From contig NC_014166.1 in assembly GCF_000092245.1 (NCBI RefSeq), positions 1,860,001 through 1,924,000 on the forward strand: 64,000 nt of DNA. Direction: 5' to 3'. Shown in pieces: positions 8,676-17,188 of this stretch. A program made the position numbers and the translations under genes. The DNA is from Arcobacter nitrofigilis DSM 7299. GTDB taxonomy: Bacteria > Campylobacterota > Campylobacteria > Campylobacterales > Arcobacteraceae. Position 1 is the stretch's first letter. Each line of letters opens with the position of its first letter. The notes under the pieces are model-generated. The model was given only the letters and a program-made list of their open reading frames with translations. It did not search any database and was not told the DNA's origin.

Positions 8676-9146
8676 TTATACCTTTTTATTTTCTAATTCA
8701 ATATATTTTAATAAAATTTCAAAGTTTCTTTCTATATTTTTAAAAACTTTTACTAATAAAACAGGGGTATGAGAGAGTTTCTTACTTAAATCTTCTTTTC
8801 TGGCACTATCATCTCTTATATCTATTTCTCCATTTGTTAAAACAATGTCATATTTTCTTTTTCCATCTGTAAAACAAATACTAAAAGGAATATAATATTC
8901 TTCTTCATCACAATACCAACTAGGATCTCTTCTTAAAAAAACATGGGGTAAATCACTATTGATTTGACAATGTAAGAGTTTGTTTTTATTAAAAACTATT
9001 TTTCTCATATTTGGTATATTTATAATAGATTTTTTTAGTCTTTTTTGTACTCTTTTATGTAATATTTTCCAAAGAAATGAATTGATTTTTTTAGAACCAT
9101 CAAGATGTCCTAAATTATCTTCATCCATATAATAAATATTTGTCAT
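8676..9146 (-). CDS. hypothetical protein at the end of the lpxK operon
   Basis: I do not recognise this 156-residue protein. It has no signal peptide or TM helix. The middle contains an acidic/aromatic stretch (RRDPSWYCDEEEYYIPFSI) and the C-terminus is Lys/Glu-rich. Its ATG overlaps the lpxK stop by 4 nt (9143-9146), so it is very likely translationally coupled to lpxK and expressed with the operon. It is the last gene of the eight-gene minus-strand unit. The coupling argues that it is real; no function is proposed. Confidence 0.7.
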   Translation of the reverse strand: MTNIYYMDEDNLGHLDGSKKINSFLWKILHKRVQKRLKKSIINIPNMRKIVFNKNKLLHCQINSDLPHVFLRRDPSWYCDEEEYYIPFSICFTDGKRKYDIVLTNGEIDIRDDSARKEDLSKKLSHTPVLLVKVFKNIERNFEILLKYIELENKKV

Positions 9147-10102
9147 TTATACTTTTTACCTTTTATATATTTTTCTAAACTTGAAAAATCAATATCAGCT
9201 CTAAATTCGATTTCTAAATCCATCAAAACCAAATTCTTTATATGAAACTTTTCTAGTTTTACAAAATCTTTTGCAGTAGTTAATATAGTAAAATCTTTAT
9301 ATGATTTTTCAACTACCTCAATATCAACTTTTGTAAAATTGTAATGGTCAGGAAAAGAGACTAACTCACAAGAAGATGGAACAAAGTCTAAAAGTCTTTT
9401 TGCCTTTGAAATTGCTGTTAAAATGACTATTTTAGAAGGTAATTCATCTAAAAGTTTACCCTCTTTTTTAAACTTTACAACTCTCTTGAAATCAATACCC
9501 TCTTTTAAAACCATATTAGCTGTTGAATACATCATTTTGGGTTCTCTATATCCACCACTTGGTAAACAAAATATATTTTCAGGTTCTTTATAAGGCCTTA
9601 ATAATATATCAAATTTATTTATATGGTATTTTGAAAAGCCATCATCTAAAAAAACTAGTTTGCATCCAAGCTCTTTTGCTTTTAAAATAGCTTTTATTCT
9701 ATCTTCACTGACTATTACAGAAGCTGTTGGTAAAGAGTTTGCTAAAAGCATAGCTTCATCGCCACTTACACTTACATCTTCTAAAATCTTTCCATTTTGA
9801 CTTATAACATAAAGTCCTTGGGATTTTCTTCCATATCCTCTTAATATAACTGCTACATCTTCTTTGTCTTTTGCAAGGGCAATTGTTATGGGAGTTTTTC
9901 CACTTCCACCTACTACTATATTTCCAATTGAAATAATTGGTATAGCAAAGTCTAATTTTCGAGAAGATGACATACGTTTAAAAGCTATAATTATCATATA
10001 AATTAAAGTAAAAGGAATAAGTAAAAAAGAGATTATTTTTTGAAAAAGTGTTGGAAAGAAGAGATACTCTTCTATCCAAATATTAAATTTTTGTTTTAGC
10101 AA
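9143..10102 (-). CDS. lpxK: tetraacyldisaccharide 4'-kinase (lipid A biosynthesis)
   Basis: LpxK phosphorylates the 4' position of the lipid A precursor at the inner membrane using ATP. The 319-residue protein begins with a membrane-associated N-terminal helix (about 20-42) followed by SIGNIVVGGSGKTP with the Walker A GGSGKT at 65-70, then ILRGYGRKSQG and the switch-like LVFLDDGFSKYHI, all family hallmarks. The best start is TTG at 10102, three bases after the aminotransferase stop; no ATG lies in the required position. It is embedded in an operon with nadE and a sugar-type aminotransferase. Confidence 0.95.
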   Translation of the reverse strand: MLKQKFNIWIEEYLFFPTLFQKIISFLLIPFTLIYMIIIAFKRMSSSRKLDFAIPIISIGNIVVGGSGKTPITIALAKDKEDVAVILRGYGRKSQGLYVISQNGKILEDVSVSGDEAMLLANSLPTASVIVSEDRIKAILKAKELGCKLVFLDDGFSKYHINKFDILLRPYKEPENIFCLPSGGYREPKMMYSTANMVLKEGIDFKRVVKFKKEGKLLDELPSKIVILTAISKAKRLLDFVPSSCELVSFPDHYNFTKVDIEVVEKSYKDFTILTTAKDFVKLEKFHIKNLVLMDLEIEFRADIDFSSLEKYIKGKKYK

Positions 10103-10105
10103 CTA

Positions 10106-11242
10106 TTAAATCCAAGAAGAAGCTATATCAATGATTTGATCACAAATATAATTTACCTCTTCATTTGTAAGTCCTGGATAAATAGGAATAGATAAAATTT
10201 GTTGATAAGATGTTAAAGCACTTCCATAAGTAGTGATTTTGATATTATATTTTTGTTTATAATAATTTAAAAGATGTAAAGGAATATAATTTAATCCTGT
10301 ATTAATACCTCTCTCTTTTAACTCTCTTGCAAAAGCATCTCTATTTCTTGAGATTTTAATAATATAGTGAGTAAAAATATGTTCTTCTTTTTGTTTAGGT
10401 ATTTCTATATGTTTTACACCTGTAAGTCTTTCTTTGTAGATTTTTGCTATCTCTTTTCTTCTTTTTATAAAACTATTTGTTTTTTTAAGTTGTGCCAAAG
10501 AGAATGCTGCATCTAATTCACTTAAGTCATATTTGTGCCCAATATCAACAACATCATAAATATAATCTAGATTTCCATAATCATCATATGTAGTTGTAAC
10601 AGCATGAGTTCTAAGTAATTTAGCACGAGATGCCAATTCTTCATCATTTGTAACAATAACTCCACTATTACTTACATCTGTTTTACCATTTGATGGATTT
10701 GTTGAAAAAACTGTCATATCTGCATCTAAAGAACCAACTGTTTCATCATTGTATGTAACTCCAAGAGCGGAAGTACAATCTTCTATCAATATTATTTCAT
10801 ATTTTTTACAAATAGCATATAATCTATCTAAATCAGGAGTTTGCCCTGCAACAAAAGAGATAATAGCACCTCTTAGTTTTTTAGAATTATTTTCTTCCAA
10901 TGCTTTTTCAAATTTGTTTAAATCAATATTCATATCATCAATATTTATATCAATAAAAATAGGTTCAGCATCAAAGTGTCTTACAACTTCTGGTACATTT
11001 ACAAAAGAGTTTACAGACATTAATATCTTATCTCCTCTTTTTAATTTAATAGCACTAAGAGCTAGATGTAAAGCTGAAGTTCCATTACATGTAGAAATAG
11101 CATATTTTGCACCAATAAATTTAGCCATATTTTCTTCAAACTCAAGTACTTTAGAACTATCTTTTTTAAGTTCTAAAACTGTTTTTAACTGTGCTAGTTC
11201 TTCTTCCCCAACCGATGATTTATAAAAAGCTATTTCTTTCAT
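10106..11242 (-). CDS. DegT/DnrJ/EryC1/StrS-family PLP aminotransferase
   Basis: This 378-residue type I-fold PLP enzyme belongs to the family that aminates keto-sugars on nucleotides. Seen: STCNGTSALHLAL (cofactor phosphate contact) near residue 51, IEDCTSALG with the PLP-binding Asp near 157, and FSTNPSNGKTD with the probable Schiff-base Lys near 187. Its neighbours lpxK and nadE suggest surface glycan or lipid A chemistry. A GnnB-like role (making the 3-amino sugar precursor for amide-linked lipid A) is an attractive guess, but no gnnA-type dehydrogenase is adjacent. The ATG has GGAG upstream. Family confidence is high and substrate confidence low. Confidence 0.85.
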   Translation of the reverse strand: MKEIAFYKSSVGEEELAQLKTVLELKKDSSKVLEFEENMAKFIGAKYAISTCNGTSALHLALSAIKLKRGDKILMSVNSFVNVPEVVRHFDAEPIFIDINIDDMNIDLNKFEKALEENNSKKLRGAIISFVAGQTPDLDRLYAICKKYEIILIEDCTSALGVTYNDETVGSLDADMTVFSTNPSNGKTDVSNSGVIVTNDEELASRAKLLRTHAVTTTYDDYGNLDYIYDVVDIGHKYDLSELDAAFSLAQLKKTNSFIKRRKEIAKIYKERLTGVKHIEIPKQKEEHIFTHYIIKISRNRDAFARELKERGINTGLNYIPLHLLNYYKQKYNIKITTYGSALTSYQQILSIPIYPGLTNEEVNYICDQIIDIASSWI

Positions 11243-11243
11243 A

Positions 11244-12002
11244 TTAACTCCATTTAATTTTTGCTATTGTTGGAAGCTTACCTTTAAATGCGTTAGCTTT
11301 CATTCTATAATTAATCATGTCAATAAGTTCTTTATCAACACCGTTACTCTTTAAATCATCAGCTGAAACCTTTTCATCAACCAATTTTTTAAGTATTTCA
11401 TCCATTTGTTTATAAGAGTATCCAAGTTCATCTTCATCACTTTGACCTTCCCATAAATCAGCACTTGGTCTTTTTTCTAAAATAGACTCAGGAACTCCAA
11501 GGAATTTACCAAATTCATATTCATCACTTTTGTACATTTCCCCTATTGGATTAATTGCACAAGCAACATCTCCATAAATAGTTCCATATCCCAAAAGAAT
11601 TTCGCTTTTGTTTGATGTACCAACAACCAAAGATTTATCTCTAGCACTTACATCATATAAAACTGACATTCTCATTCTTGCACTAAAGTTACCAATTCTT
11701 AGTTTATCCCCATCCATAAATTTTTCATATGCTTCAACCATAGGAGCAATCTCAACTATTTCATGATCAATATCAAACTTTTTGCATACTTCTAAAGCAT
11801 GACTTATACTTCCCTCACTTGAATAATGAGAAGGCATAAGTACACAACTCATGTTTGCCCCAAATGCTTCTTTAGATAAAATAGCTACTATTGCAGAATC
11901 TAAACCACCAGATAATCCTACCGTAACTCTTTCAAGACCAGCTTTTTTAACTTCGTCTTTTAGAAATACTATTAATTGTTCTTTTATATTCTTCCATTCC
12001 AT
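11244..12002 (-). CDS. nadE: NH3-dependent NAD+ synthetase
   Basis: NadE adenylates nicotinic acid adenine dinucleotide and amidates it to NAD+ in the cytosol. The 252-residue length, with no glutaminase domain, indicates the ammonia-dependent type. The ATP-pyrophosphatase P-loop SGGLDSAIV is at residues 31-39, followed by GTSNKSEILLGYGTIYGD and the NPIGEMYKSDEY segment. The ATG at 12002 has AAAGGA upstream. One base separates it from the downstream aminotransferase. It belongs to the eight-gene minus-strand operon. Confidence 0.96.
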   Translation of the reverse strand: MEWKNIKEQLIVFLKDEVKKAGLERVTVGLSGGLDSAIVAILSKEAFGANMSCVLMPSHYSSEGSISHALEVCKKFDIDHEIVEIAPMVEAYEKFMDGDKLRIGNFSARMRMSVLYDVSARDKSLVVGTSNKSEILLGYGTIYGDVACAINPIGEMYKSDEYEFGKFLGVPESILEKRPSADLWEGQSDEDELGYSYKQMDEILKKLVDEKVSADDLKSNGVDKELIDMINYRMKANAFKGKLPTIAKIKWS

Positions 12003-12022
12003 AATTATTATCCTTTAATAAA

Positions 12023-12238
12023 TTATATCTCATTTATTTTTGTTTTTTCATAAATTTGTTCAAGAAAATCCTTATTATTTTCCCTAAAATTCTCTTTTTT
12101 ACTTAATAAATTCTCTTTTATATCATATAACTCTTCTAAATCAAAATAATCCAAAAATTTTGGATTGATATCAATTTTTTCACCAGTAGATGAAATAAGA
12201 GTTTTTATTTCATCTATTACATACTCTTTTTCTTCCAT
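12023..12238 (-). CDS. small hypothetical protein in nadE operon
   Basis: This 71-residue acidic protein (MEEKEYVIDEIK at the start) has no recognised domain. It is predicted mostly helical, with no TM segment. It starts within the stop codon of the upstream ferredoxin-like gene (TAATG overlap at 12238), which supports translation. It lies 20 bp upstream of nadE. The function is unknown. Confidence 0.7.
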   Translation of the reverse strand: MEEKEYVIDEIKTLISSTGEKIDINPKFLDYFDLEELYDIKENLLSKKENFRENNKDFLEQIYEKTKINEI

Positions 12239-12471
12239 TAACTTACTTTCACAAACTTATCTAATATTGTTGTTAAATACAATTCCATTTTTTCTTCTCC
12301 AAAATCTTTTTCACTACTCACACAACAACCACAACAGGTTCCCGCATCAGTTAATTCCCCAATTTTTTCAATTGTGTTAGCATTTTTTTCTTTTATAGCA
12401 TATAAGATTTCTCCAAGTGTTACATGCTTACAAGCACAAACTTCGTAAGAGTGAGAGAATTTTTTAGCCAT
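12238..12471 (-). CDS. BFD-like [2Fe-2S]-binding domain protein
   Basis: The product (about 77 residues from the ATG at 12471) has the BFD-like pattern of CxC near residue 12 (EVCACKHVT) and a distal pair in DAGTCCGCC, spaced about 32 residues apart. In bacterioferritin-associated ferredoxin, NirB and similar proteins this domain binds a [2Fe-2S] cluster. It partly overlaps the end of a second BFD-like gene upstream. Two extra Cys beside the distal pair (CCGCC) are unusual. It may act in iron or redox homeostasis, but no partner is identified. Confidence 0.8.
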   Translation of the reverse strand: MAKKFSHSYEVCACKHVTLGEILYAIKEKNANTIEKIGELTDAGTCCGCCVSSEKDFGEEKMELYLTTILDKFVKVS

Positions 12472-12694
12472 TTGCAAACTCTCCTAATATATCTTTACAA
12501 TAAATCTTTTTTTTAACTTTTCCAAAATCGACTTCATTCATCAGACAGTTTCTACACTCAGTCCCTGCTCTAGTCTTTTCTTGCAAATCCCTTAATGATT
12601 TTACACCATCATTTATAATTGAAGTTTTTATATCACTAATTGTAACTTTAATACAATTACAAACTTCATAATTCTTATCAAAATTTTCTAACAA
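12464..12694 (-). CDS. second BFD-like [2Fe-2S]-binding domain protein
   Basis: This 76-residue paralogue of the next gene carries CxC (EVCNCIKVT) and CxxC (TECRNC) separated by about 32 residues, as in BFD-type [2Fe-2S] domains. It starts with TTG immediately after the TAA of the TerB-DnaJ gene and its 3' end overlaps the next BFD gene by 8 nt, so the three are likely co-translated. The two copies are clearly diverged, which suggests an old duplication. Confidence 0.78.
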   Translation of the reverse strand: MLENFDKNYEVCNCIKVTISDIKTSIINDGVKSLRDLQEKTRAGTECRNCLMNEVDFGKVKKKIYCKDILGEFANG

Positions 12695-13450
12695 TTATAT
12701 ATTCCTACTTTTTTTAATCATTTCATATGCTTCATTTATCTCTTGCAGCTTCTTAGTTGCTTCATCAATAATATTCTGACTTGCACCCTGCCCTGATATA
12801 ATATCAGGGTGATGTTTTTTTACCAATTTTCTGTAATTGTTCTTTATAGTCTTATCATCATCTTCTTTTTTTGACTCTAATACTACATAAGCTTGTTCAA
12901 GTGTTGTTGCTTGATTTTGAGCTTGTGAAGCATAAAAATTTTTAAATGCATTAATCATATGATTAAAATCATTTGTTTTAATTTGTAAAGAATTTGATAT
13001 ATCTTCACAAATCATTCGCTCGGCATCACTAAAAGTTTTATCAATAAAAGCAAGATTCAATAGATATTCTAAAATTTTGAGTCTTTTTTGGTAGTCACTT
13101 CTTGTTAGTTTATAAAGTTTTTGGGAAAGCTCCATTGTATTATCAAAACTTTTTTTCTCTTCATTATATATATTTTTTAACTTTTCTCTTATATCTTCAC
13201 TATTTTCAAAATGACTAGAAATATCAGTAAATGTATGTTTTAACATCTCTGCTTCTAATTCACAAACAGCTCCATCAGCTTTTGCAACTTTTGCCATAAG
13301 AGCAATTAAAAGACCTGCTTCATGATGAAGTAAATCTCCTTGAAAATTTTCTTTAATATTAAATTTAATATTTTCAAACTTTTCTGTTTTATAACTTCTT
13401 GCTATAAAATATAAAATAATTCCTACAAAAAGTAAAACTAATAACTTCAT
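12695..13450 (-). CDS. membrane-anchored TerB-DnaJ (DjlA-like) co-chaperone
   Basis: This 251-residue protein has one N-terminal TM helix (about 3-18), a TerB-like helical domain (about 45-165: GLLIALMAKVAKADGAVCELE is typical) and a C-terminal J domain with the HPD motif (KKHHPDI near 212-218) that would stimulate DnaK ATPase. The architecture is that of DjlA. It is the first gene of the eight-gene minus-strand operon that continues into the BFD genes, nadE and lpxK. Its DnaK clients are unknown. Confidence 0.85.
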   Translation of the reverse strand: MKLLVLLFVGIILYFIARSYKTEKFENIKFNIKENFQGDLLHHEAGLLIALMAKVAKADGAVCELEAEMLKHTFTDISSHFENSEDIREKLKNIYNEEKKSFDNTMELSQKLYKLTRSDYQKRLKILEYLLNLAFIDKTFSDAERMICEDISNSLQIKTNDFNHMINAFKNFYASQAQNQATTLEQAYVVLESKKEDDDKTIKNNYRKLVKKHHPDIISGQGASQNIIDEATKKLQEINEAYEMIKKSRNI

Positions 13451-13532
13451 CTAACGCCTTTTAAAATAATTAGATAGATTTTATCAAAAATAAGGTAAAA
13501 TCTTTCCTTTAATAATGAAATGGAGACATTAT

Positions 13533-13991
13533 ATGTTTGGAATGGGATTTATGGAAATAATGTTAATTGCAATTATTGCAATTATTGCACTAGGCCCTGA
13601 GAAGTTACCTGATGCCATGGTATCAGTTGCACGATTTTTTAAGAAATTTAAAAGTAGTCTTGAAGATGCTAAGTCTACACTAGACAATGAATTAAATATA
13701 TCAGATATGAAAGAAGAAGCTACTAAGTTTAAAAATCAAATAGAAGATGCGAAATCATCAGTTACAAAATTTGATGATTTTGATTTAGGTGTCAAAGATA
13801 TTTTAAAAGATGACAAAAATGAAAAAGATACTAAAAAACCTAAAAAAGTATCATTTAAAGATGAAAAAGTAGAAGATAAAATTGAAGAAGTAAAAAAAGA
13901 AGAAGTTAAAGAAAATACTTCTTCTACAAAACCAAGTGATAAATTTAAAATTAAAAAAGAAATAAAAGAAAATGAAGGGGACAAAGCCTAA
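13533..13991 (+). CDS. tatB: Sec-independent protein translocase subunit TatB
   Basis: TatB is the substrate-recognition partner of TatC in twin-arginine export. The ATG at 13533 with TGGAG upstream starts MFGMGFMEIMLIAIIAIIALGPEKLP, a short TM helix followed by the conserved GPEKLP hinge, an amphipathic helix and a long Lys/Glu-rich tail; total 152 residues. Length and linkage to tatC indicate TatB rather than TatA. Its stop codon shares one base with the tatC start (TAATG). Confidence 0.92.
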   Translation: MFGMGFMEIMLIAIIAIIALGPEKLPDAMVSVARFFKKFKSSLEDAKSTLDNELNISDMKEEATKFKNQIEDAKSSVTKFDDFDLGVKDILKDDKNEKDTKKPKKVSFKDEKVEDKIEEVKKEEVKENTSSTKPSDKFKIKKEIKENEGDKA

Positions 13992-14722
13992 TGTTTGAAG
14001 ACTTAAAACCTCATATTGCTGATCTTAGAAAAAGATTAATTATTTCTGTATTAACTTTAGTTGTTGCTTTTTTTGTTTGTTTTTCATTTTATGAACCAAT
14101 TTTAAACTGGATGATGGTTCCAATTGAAGCTGTACTTCCAGCAAAATCGCAAATGGTTGCAGTAGAAATACAAGAAACATTTTTCACAGCTTTAAAAGTT
14201 GCTTTTTTTAGTGGTTTTATACTATCTTTGCCGGTTATTTTTTGGCAATTATGGTTATTTTTAGCACCTGGACTTTATGATCATGAGAAAAAACTTGTTT
14301 TACCATTTGTATTTTTTGCTACATTGATGTTTCTATCTGGTGCTGCTTTTGCTTATTACGTAGTTGTTCCTTTTGGATTTGAATTTTTAATTAATTTTGG
14401 TTCTGCAGTTGTTACAGTATTACCTAGTATTGGTAAATATGTAGGCTTTTTTACAAAACTTTTATTTGGTTTTGGAATTGCATTTGAACTTCCTGTTATC
14501 ACATTTTTCCTAGCAAAAATTGGACTTGTTGATGACAAGATGTTAAAAGATTTTTTCAAATATGCCATTGTAATAATTTTTATTGTTTCTGCCTTGCTAA
14601 CTCCTCCTGATGTTTTAACACAATTTTTAATGGCTGGCCCACTTATCATCTTATATTTAGCTTCAATTTATATTGCAAAAGTATTTAACCCTGCGGATAA
14701 ATCTTTAGATGATGAAGAATAA
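13991..14722 (+). CDS. tatC: Sec-independent protein translocase subunit TatC
   Basis: TatC is the six-helix inner-membrane core that binds twin-arginine signal peptides. The 243-residue product starts FEDLKPHIADLRKRLI, the conserved cytosolic segment, then the periplasmic-loop motif PVIFWQLWLFLAPGLYDHEKK and six hydrophobic segments (FELPVITFFLAKIGLV, ALLTPPDVLTQ). It is translationally coupled to tatB upstream and overlaps queA by 14 bp downstream. Confidence 0.97.
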   Translation: MFEDLKPHIADLRKRLIISVLTLVVAFFVCFSFYEPILNWMMVPIEAVLPAKSQMVAVEIQETFFTALKVAFFSGFILSLPVIFWQLWLFLAPGLYDHEKKLVLPFVFFATLMFLSGAAFAYYVVVPFGFEFLINFGSAVVTVLPSIGKYVGFFTKLLFGFGIAFELPVITFFLAKIGLVDDKMLKDFFKYAIVIIFIVSALLTPPDVLTQFLMAGPLIILYLASIYIAKVFNPADKSLDDEE

Positions 14723-15746
14723 TTTGGATCCACTAAAGACATCTAGCTATGATTATTTTTTACCAAAAGAACTCATAGCTAGTAAACCTTTGTACCCAGC
14801 TGATAGTGCCCGACTTCTAGTATATAATAGGAATAGTGACACTATAACTCATACTACATACAAATATTTACTTGATTTTTTACCTGAAAATTTAGATATC
14901 TTTTTAAATGATACAAAAGTAATAAAAGCAAGAATTTATGGGAAAAAAGACAGTGGTGGAAAAACAGAATTGCTCTTTAATAAACCACTATTTATGGACA
15001 GATATCAAGTTATGATAAAAGGTAAAGTTCAAAAAGGAACAAAACTTTTTTTTGATGAAAACTTAAGTGCTGAAGTTCTTGAACTGAATAATGAAGATGG
15101 AACTAGAACTGTTAAATTTTTTAAAGATGAAAAACAACTAGATTTTTTGTCTTTAATAGATATTTTAAATAAAATAGGACATTTACCTCTTCCTCACTAT
15201 ATGAATAGAGAAGATGAAAAAGAGGATGAAAAAGATTATCAAACTTTATTTGCTAAAAATTATGGTGCTGTTGCAGCTCCTACTGCTTCATTACACTTTA
15301 CAGATGAACTTTTGGAAAAATTGCACAATAAACACAATATAAATTATTTGACATTACATGTTGGAGCTGGAACGTTTAAACCAGTTGATGCAGAAGATAT
15401 TTTAAATCATCCTATGCATAGTGAGTATTTTGAAATTTCAAGAGAAAGCTTAGAAGCTTTAAAAGAAAAAAATAAAACTCTTGCAGTAGGAACAACTGTT
15501 ACAAGAACCATAGAATACTATGCCCGAACAAATAAAATTCAAGGTGAATGTGATCTATTTTTAAATCCAGCAAACAAACCAATAAAAGTAGACCACTTAC
15601 TTACAAACTTTCATTTACCAAAATCAACTCTTATTATGTTAATAGCCTCATTTGTAGGTTTAGAAAAAACTTTAGAGATATATGAGACTGCTGTAAAAGA
15701 TAAATATAGATTTTTCTCTTATGGTGATGGAATGTTAATAATATAA
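14709..15746 (+). CDS. queA: tRNA preQ1(34) S-adenosylmethionine ribosyltransferase-isomerase
   Basis: QueA transfers and isomerises ribose from SAM onto preQ1-modified tRNA to give epoxyqueuosine. Family markers in the 345 residues include YDYFLPKELIA (about 14-24), FLNDTKVIKARI, AAPTASLHFT, LTLHVGAGTFKPV and NFHLPKSTLIMLIASF. The start lies inside the end of tatC; ATG codons at 14709 and 14712 and a TTG at 14724 are all possible, and I kept the first. The tat-queA linkage suggests one transcript. Confidence 0.96.
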   Translation: MMKNNLDPLKTSSYDYFLPKELIASKPLYPADSARLLVYNRNSDTITHTTYKYLLDFLPENLDIFLNDTKVIKARIYGKKDSGGKTELLFNKPLFMDRYQVMIKGKVQKGTKLFFDENLSAEVLELNNEDGTRTVKFFKDEKQLDFLSLIDILNKIGHLPLPHYMNREDEKEDEKDYQTLFAKNYGAVAAPTASLHFTDELLEKLHNKHNINYLTLHVGAGTFKPVDAEDILNHPMHSEYFEISRESLEALKEKNKTLAVGTTVTRTIEYYARTNKIQGECDLFLNPANKPIKVDHLLTNFHLPKSTLIMLIASFVGLEKTLEIYETAVKDKYRFFSYGDGMLII

Positions 15747-15762
15747 AAGAAAAGGAAATTTT

Positions 15763-16521
15763 ATGCCAAAATACGTACTATTTGATACAGAAACCACTGG
15801 AAATCAAGAAGAAGATAGAATCATACAACTAGGAGCCATGATAGTAGATGCAAAAGCACCCGTAGAAGTTTATGATGAATTATGTTTTTCTGATGTTGAA
15901 ATAAAACTTGAAGCTATGGAAGTACATAATATAACACCTGATATGATTATAGGAAAACCAGAAGCAACTCAAACAAAATTTTATCAAAAACTACAAGAGT
16001 ATAATAATCCATCAAACTATTTAATTGCTCACAATATAAATTTTGATTTAGGAATGATAAAAAAAGAGGGATTTGAGTCACAGTATCAAATTTTAGATAC
16101 TCTAAGATGTGCACAACATCTCTTCCCTGAACTTCCATACCATAGACTTCAATACCTAAGATATGCCCTTGATATTTATATGGATGAAGAGGAAGAAGCA
16201 GCAAAACATAATATTACAATAAAAGCCCATGATGCAATTGGAGATGTTTTAGTTATGAAACTATTTTTATCACAACTTGTTGCAAAATGTAGGACTGCAT
16301 ATCCAGATTTTAATCCTATGGAAAAATTAGTTGAACTTACAAAAACACCTGTATTTATACAAACATTTAAATTTGGAAAATATAAAGGAAAAGAGACAAC
16401 TCAAGTTGCAAAAGAAGATCCAAGTTATATTATGTGGATGATGAAAAATATGGATATGGATGAAAATCTAAAATATACTTTAGAAAAATTAACATCAAAT
16501 ACAACAAATGATTACTACTAA
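15763..16521 (+). CDS. DEDDh 3'-5' exonuclease with C-terminal DUF3820-like segment
   Basis: The 252-residue protein has the DnaQ/RNase T fold: FDTETTG gives Asp8 and Glu10, AHNINFDLGMI near 88 gives the second Asp, and KAHDAIGDVLVMK holds the His and Asp of the DEDDh set. The C-terminus FKFGKYKGKETTQVAKEDPSYIMWMM resembles the short module seen in putative 'quorum-sensing-regulated virulence factor' exonucleases. It lacks polymerase or UvrC domains. RBS AAAGGA precedes the ATG. The response regulator gene begins inside its 3' end. The physiological substrate is unknown. Confidence 0.85.
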   Translation: MPKYVLFDTETTGNQEEDRIIQLGAMIVDAKAPVEVYDELCFSDVEIKLEAMEVHNITPDMIIGKPEATQTKFYQKLQEYNNPSNYLIAHNINFDLGMIKKEGFESQYQILDTLRCAQHLFPELPYHRLQYLRYALDIYMDEEEEAAKHNITIKAHDAIGDVLVMKLFLSQLVAKCRTAYPDFNPMEKLVELTKTPVFIQTFKFGKYKGKETTQVAKEDPSYIMWMMKNMDMDENLKYTLEKLTSNTTNDYY

Positions 16522-17188
16522 AAATGATAAAGTCAAAATCCTTTATGTGGAAGATGATGATATAACAAGAGAAAATGCTATAGAGTATTTGGAAAACTAT
16601 TTTGTAAATATTTATGAAGCAAAAGATGGATTAGAAGCACTAAAAAAATTTGAGCAAATAAATCCAGATATCATAATTACAGATATCCAAATGCCAAAAG
16701 TAGACGGTTTAGAGTTTATTAAAAGTGTAAGACAAAAAAATAAAGAAGTTCAAGTTATAGTTATAACGGCATTTTCTCATAAAGAGTATCTTTTAAAAGC
16801 AATTGAACTTCAATTGGTAAAATATCTTATGAAACCAATTAAAGAAAATGAATTAAAAGATGCCCTTGAACTTTGTGTAAATAATCTAAAAAATAGTAGT
16901 ACAAATATAATAAAACTAAATGAAAGTTCTGTTTTTGACAAATATAATCATACTCTTCTTATAAATGATAAACTAATAAAATTAAGAATAAAAGAGACTG
17001 ATTTATTAACACTTCTTCTAAATAATAAAGATAGATATGTTACATATGAAGAGATAGAAAATTATGTTTGGAAAGATTTTCCTATGACAAAAGATGCTTT
17101 AAAAACTTTAGTTAAGTATCTAAAACAAAAAATCTCAAAAGATATAATCTCAAATCAAAATGGAGTTGGATATAAAATAAATGTATGA
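16508..17188 (+). CDS. OmpR-type response regulator
   Basis: The receiver domain shows the acidic pocket VEDDD (14-18), phospho-acceptor Asp59 in IITDIQMPKVDG, the Thr/Ser at VITAFS and the Lys in LMKPIKENEL. The C-terminal winged helix (about 150-226: IKETDLLTLLLNNKDRYVTYEEI, LKTLVKYLKQKI) is of the OmpR/PhoB class. The start overlaps the exonuclease by 14 nt and the end overlaps the kinase gene by 8 nt, so it forms a two-component pair with that kinase. Confidence 0.9.
   Translation: MITTKNDKVKILYVEDDDITRENAIEYLENYFVNIYEAKDGLEALKKFEQINPDIIITDIQMPKVDGLEFIKSVRQKNKEVQVIVITAFSHKEYLLKAIELQLVKYLMKPIKENELKDALELCVNNLKNSSTNIIKLNESSVFDKYNHTLLINDKLIKLRIKETDLLTLLLNNKDRYVTYEEIENYVWKDFPMTKDALKTLVKYLKQKISKDIISNQNGVGYKINV

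Noticed and set aside
10749-11225. 158-codon plus-strand ORF
   Set aside because: It is antisense to the aminotransferase; the Ser/Ile-rich composition is typical of an antisense shadow.
13800-13985. Lys/Glu-rich tail of TatB as a frameshift or low-quality region
   Set aside because: The frame is intact to the tatC junction and long charged tails are normal for TatB.
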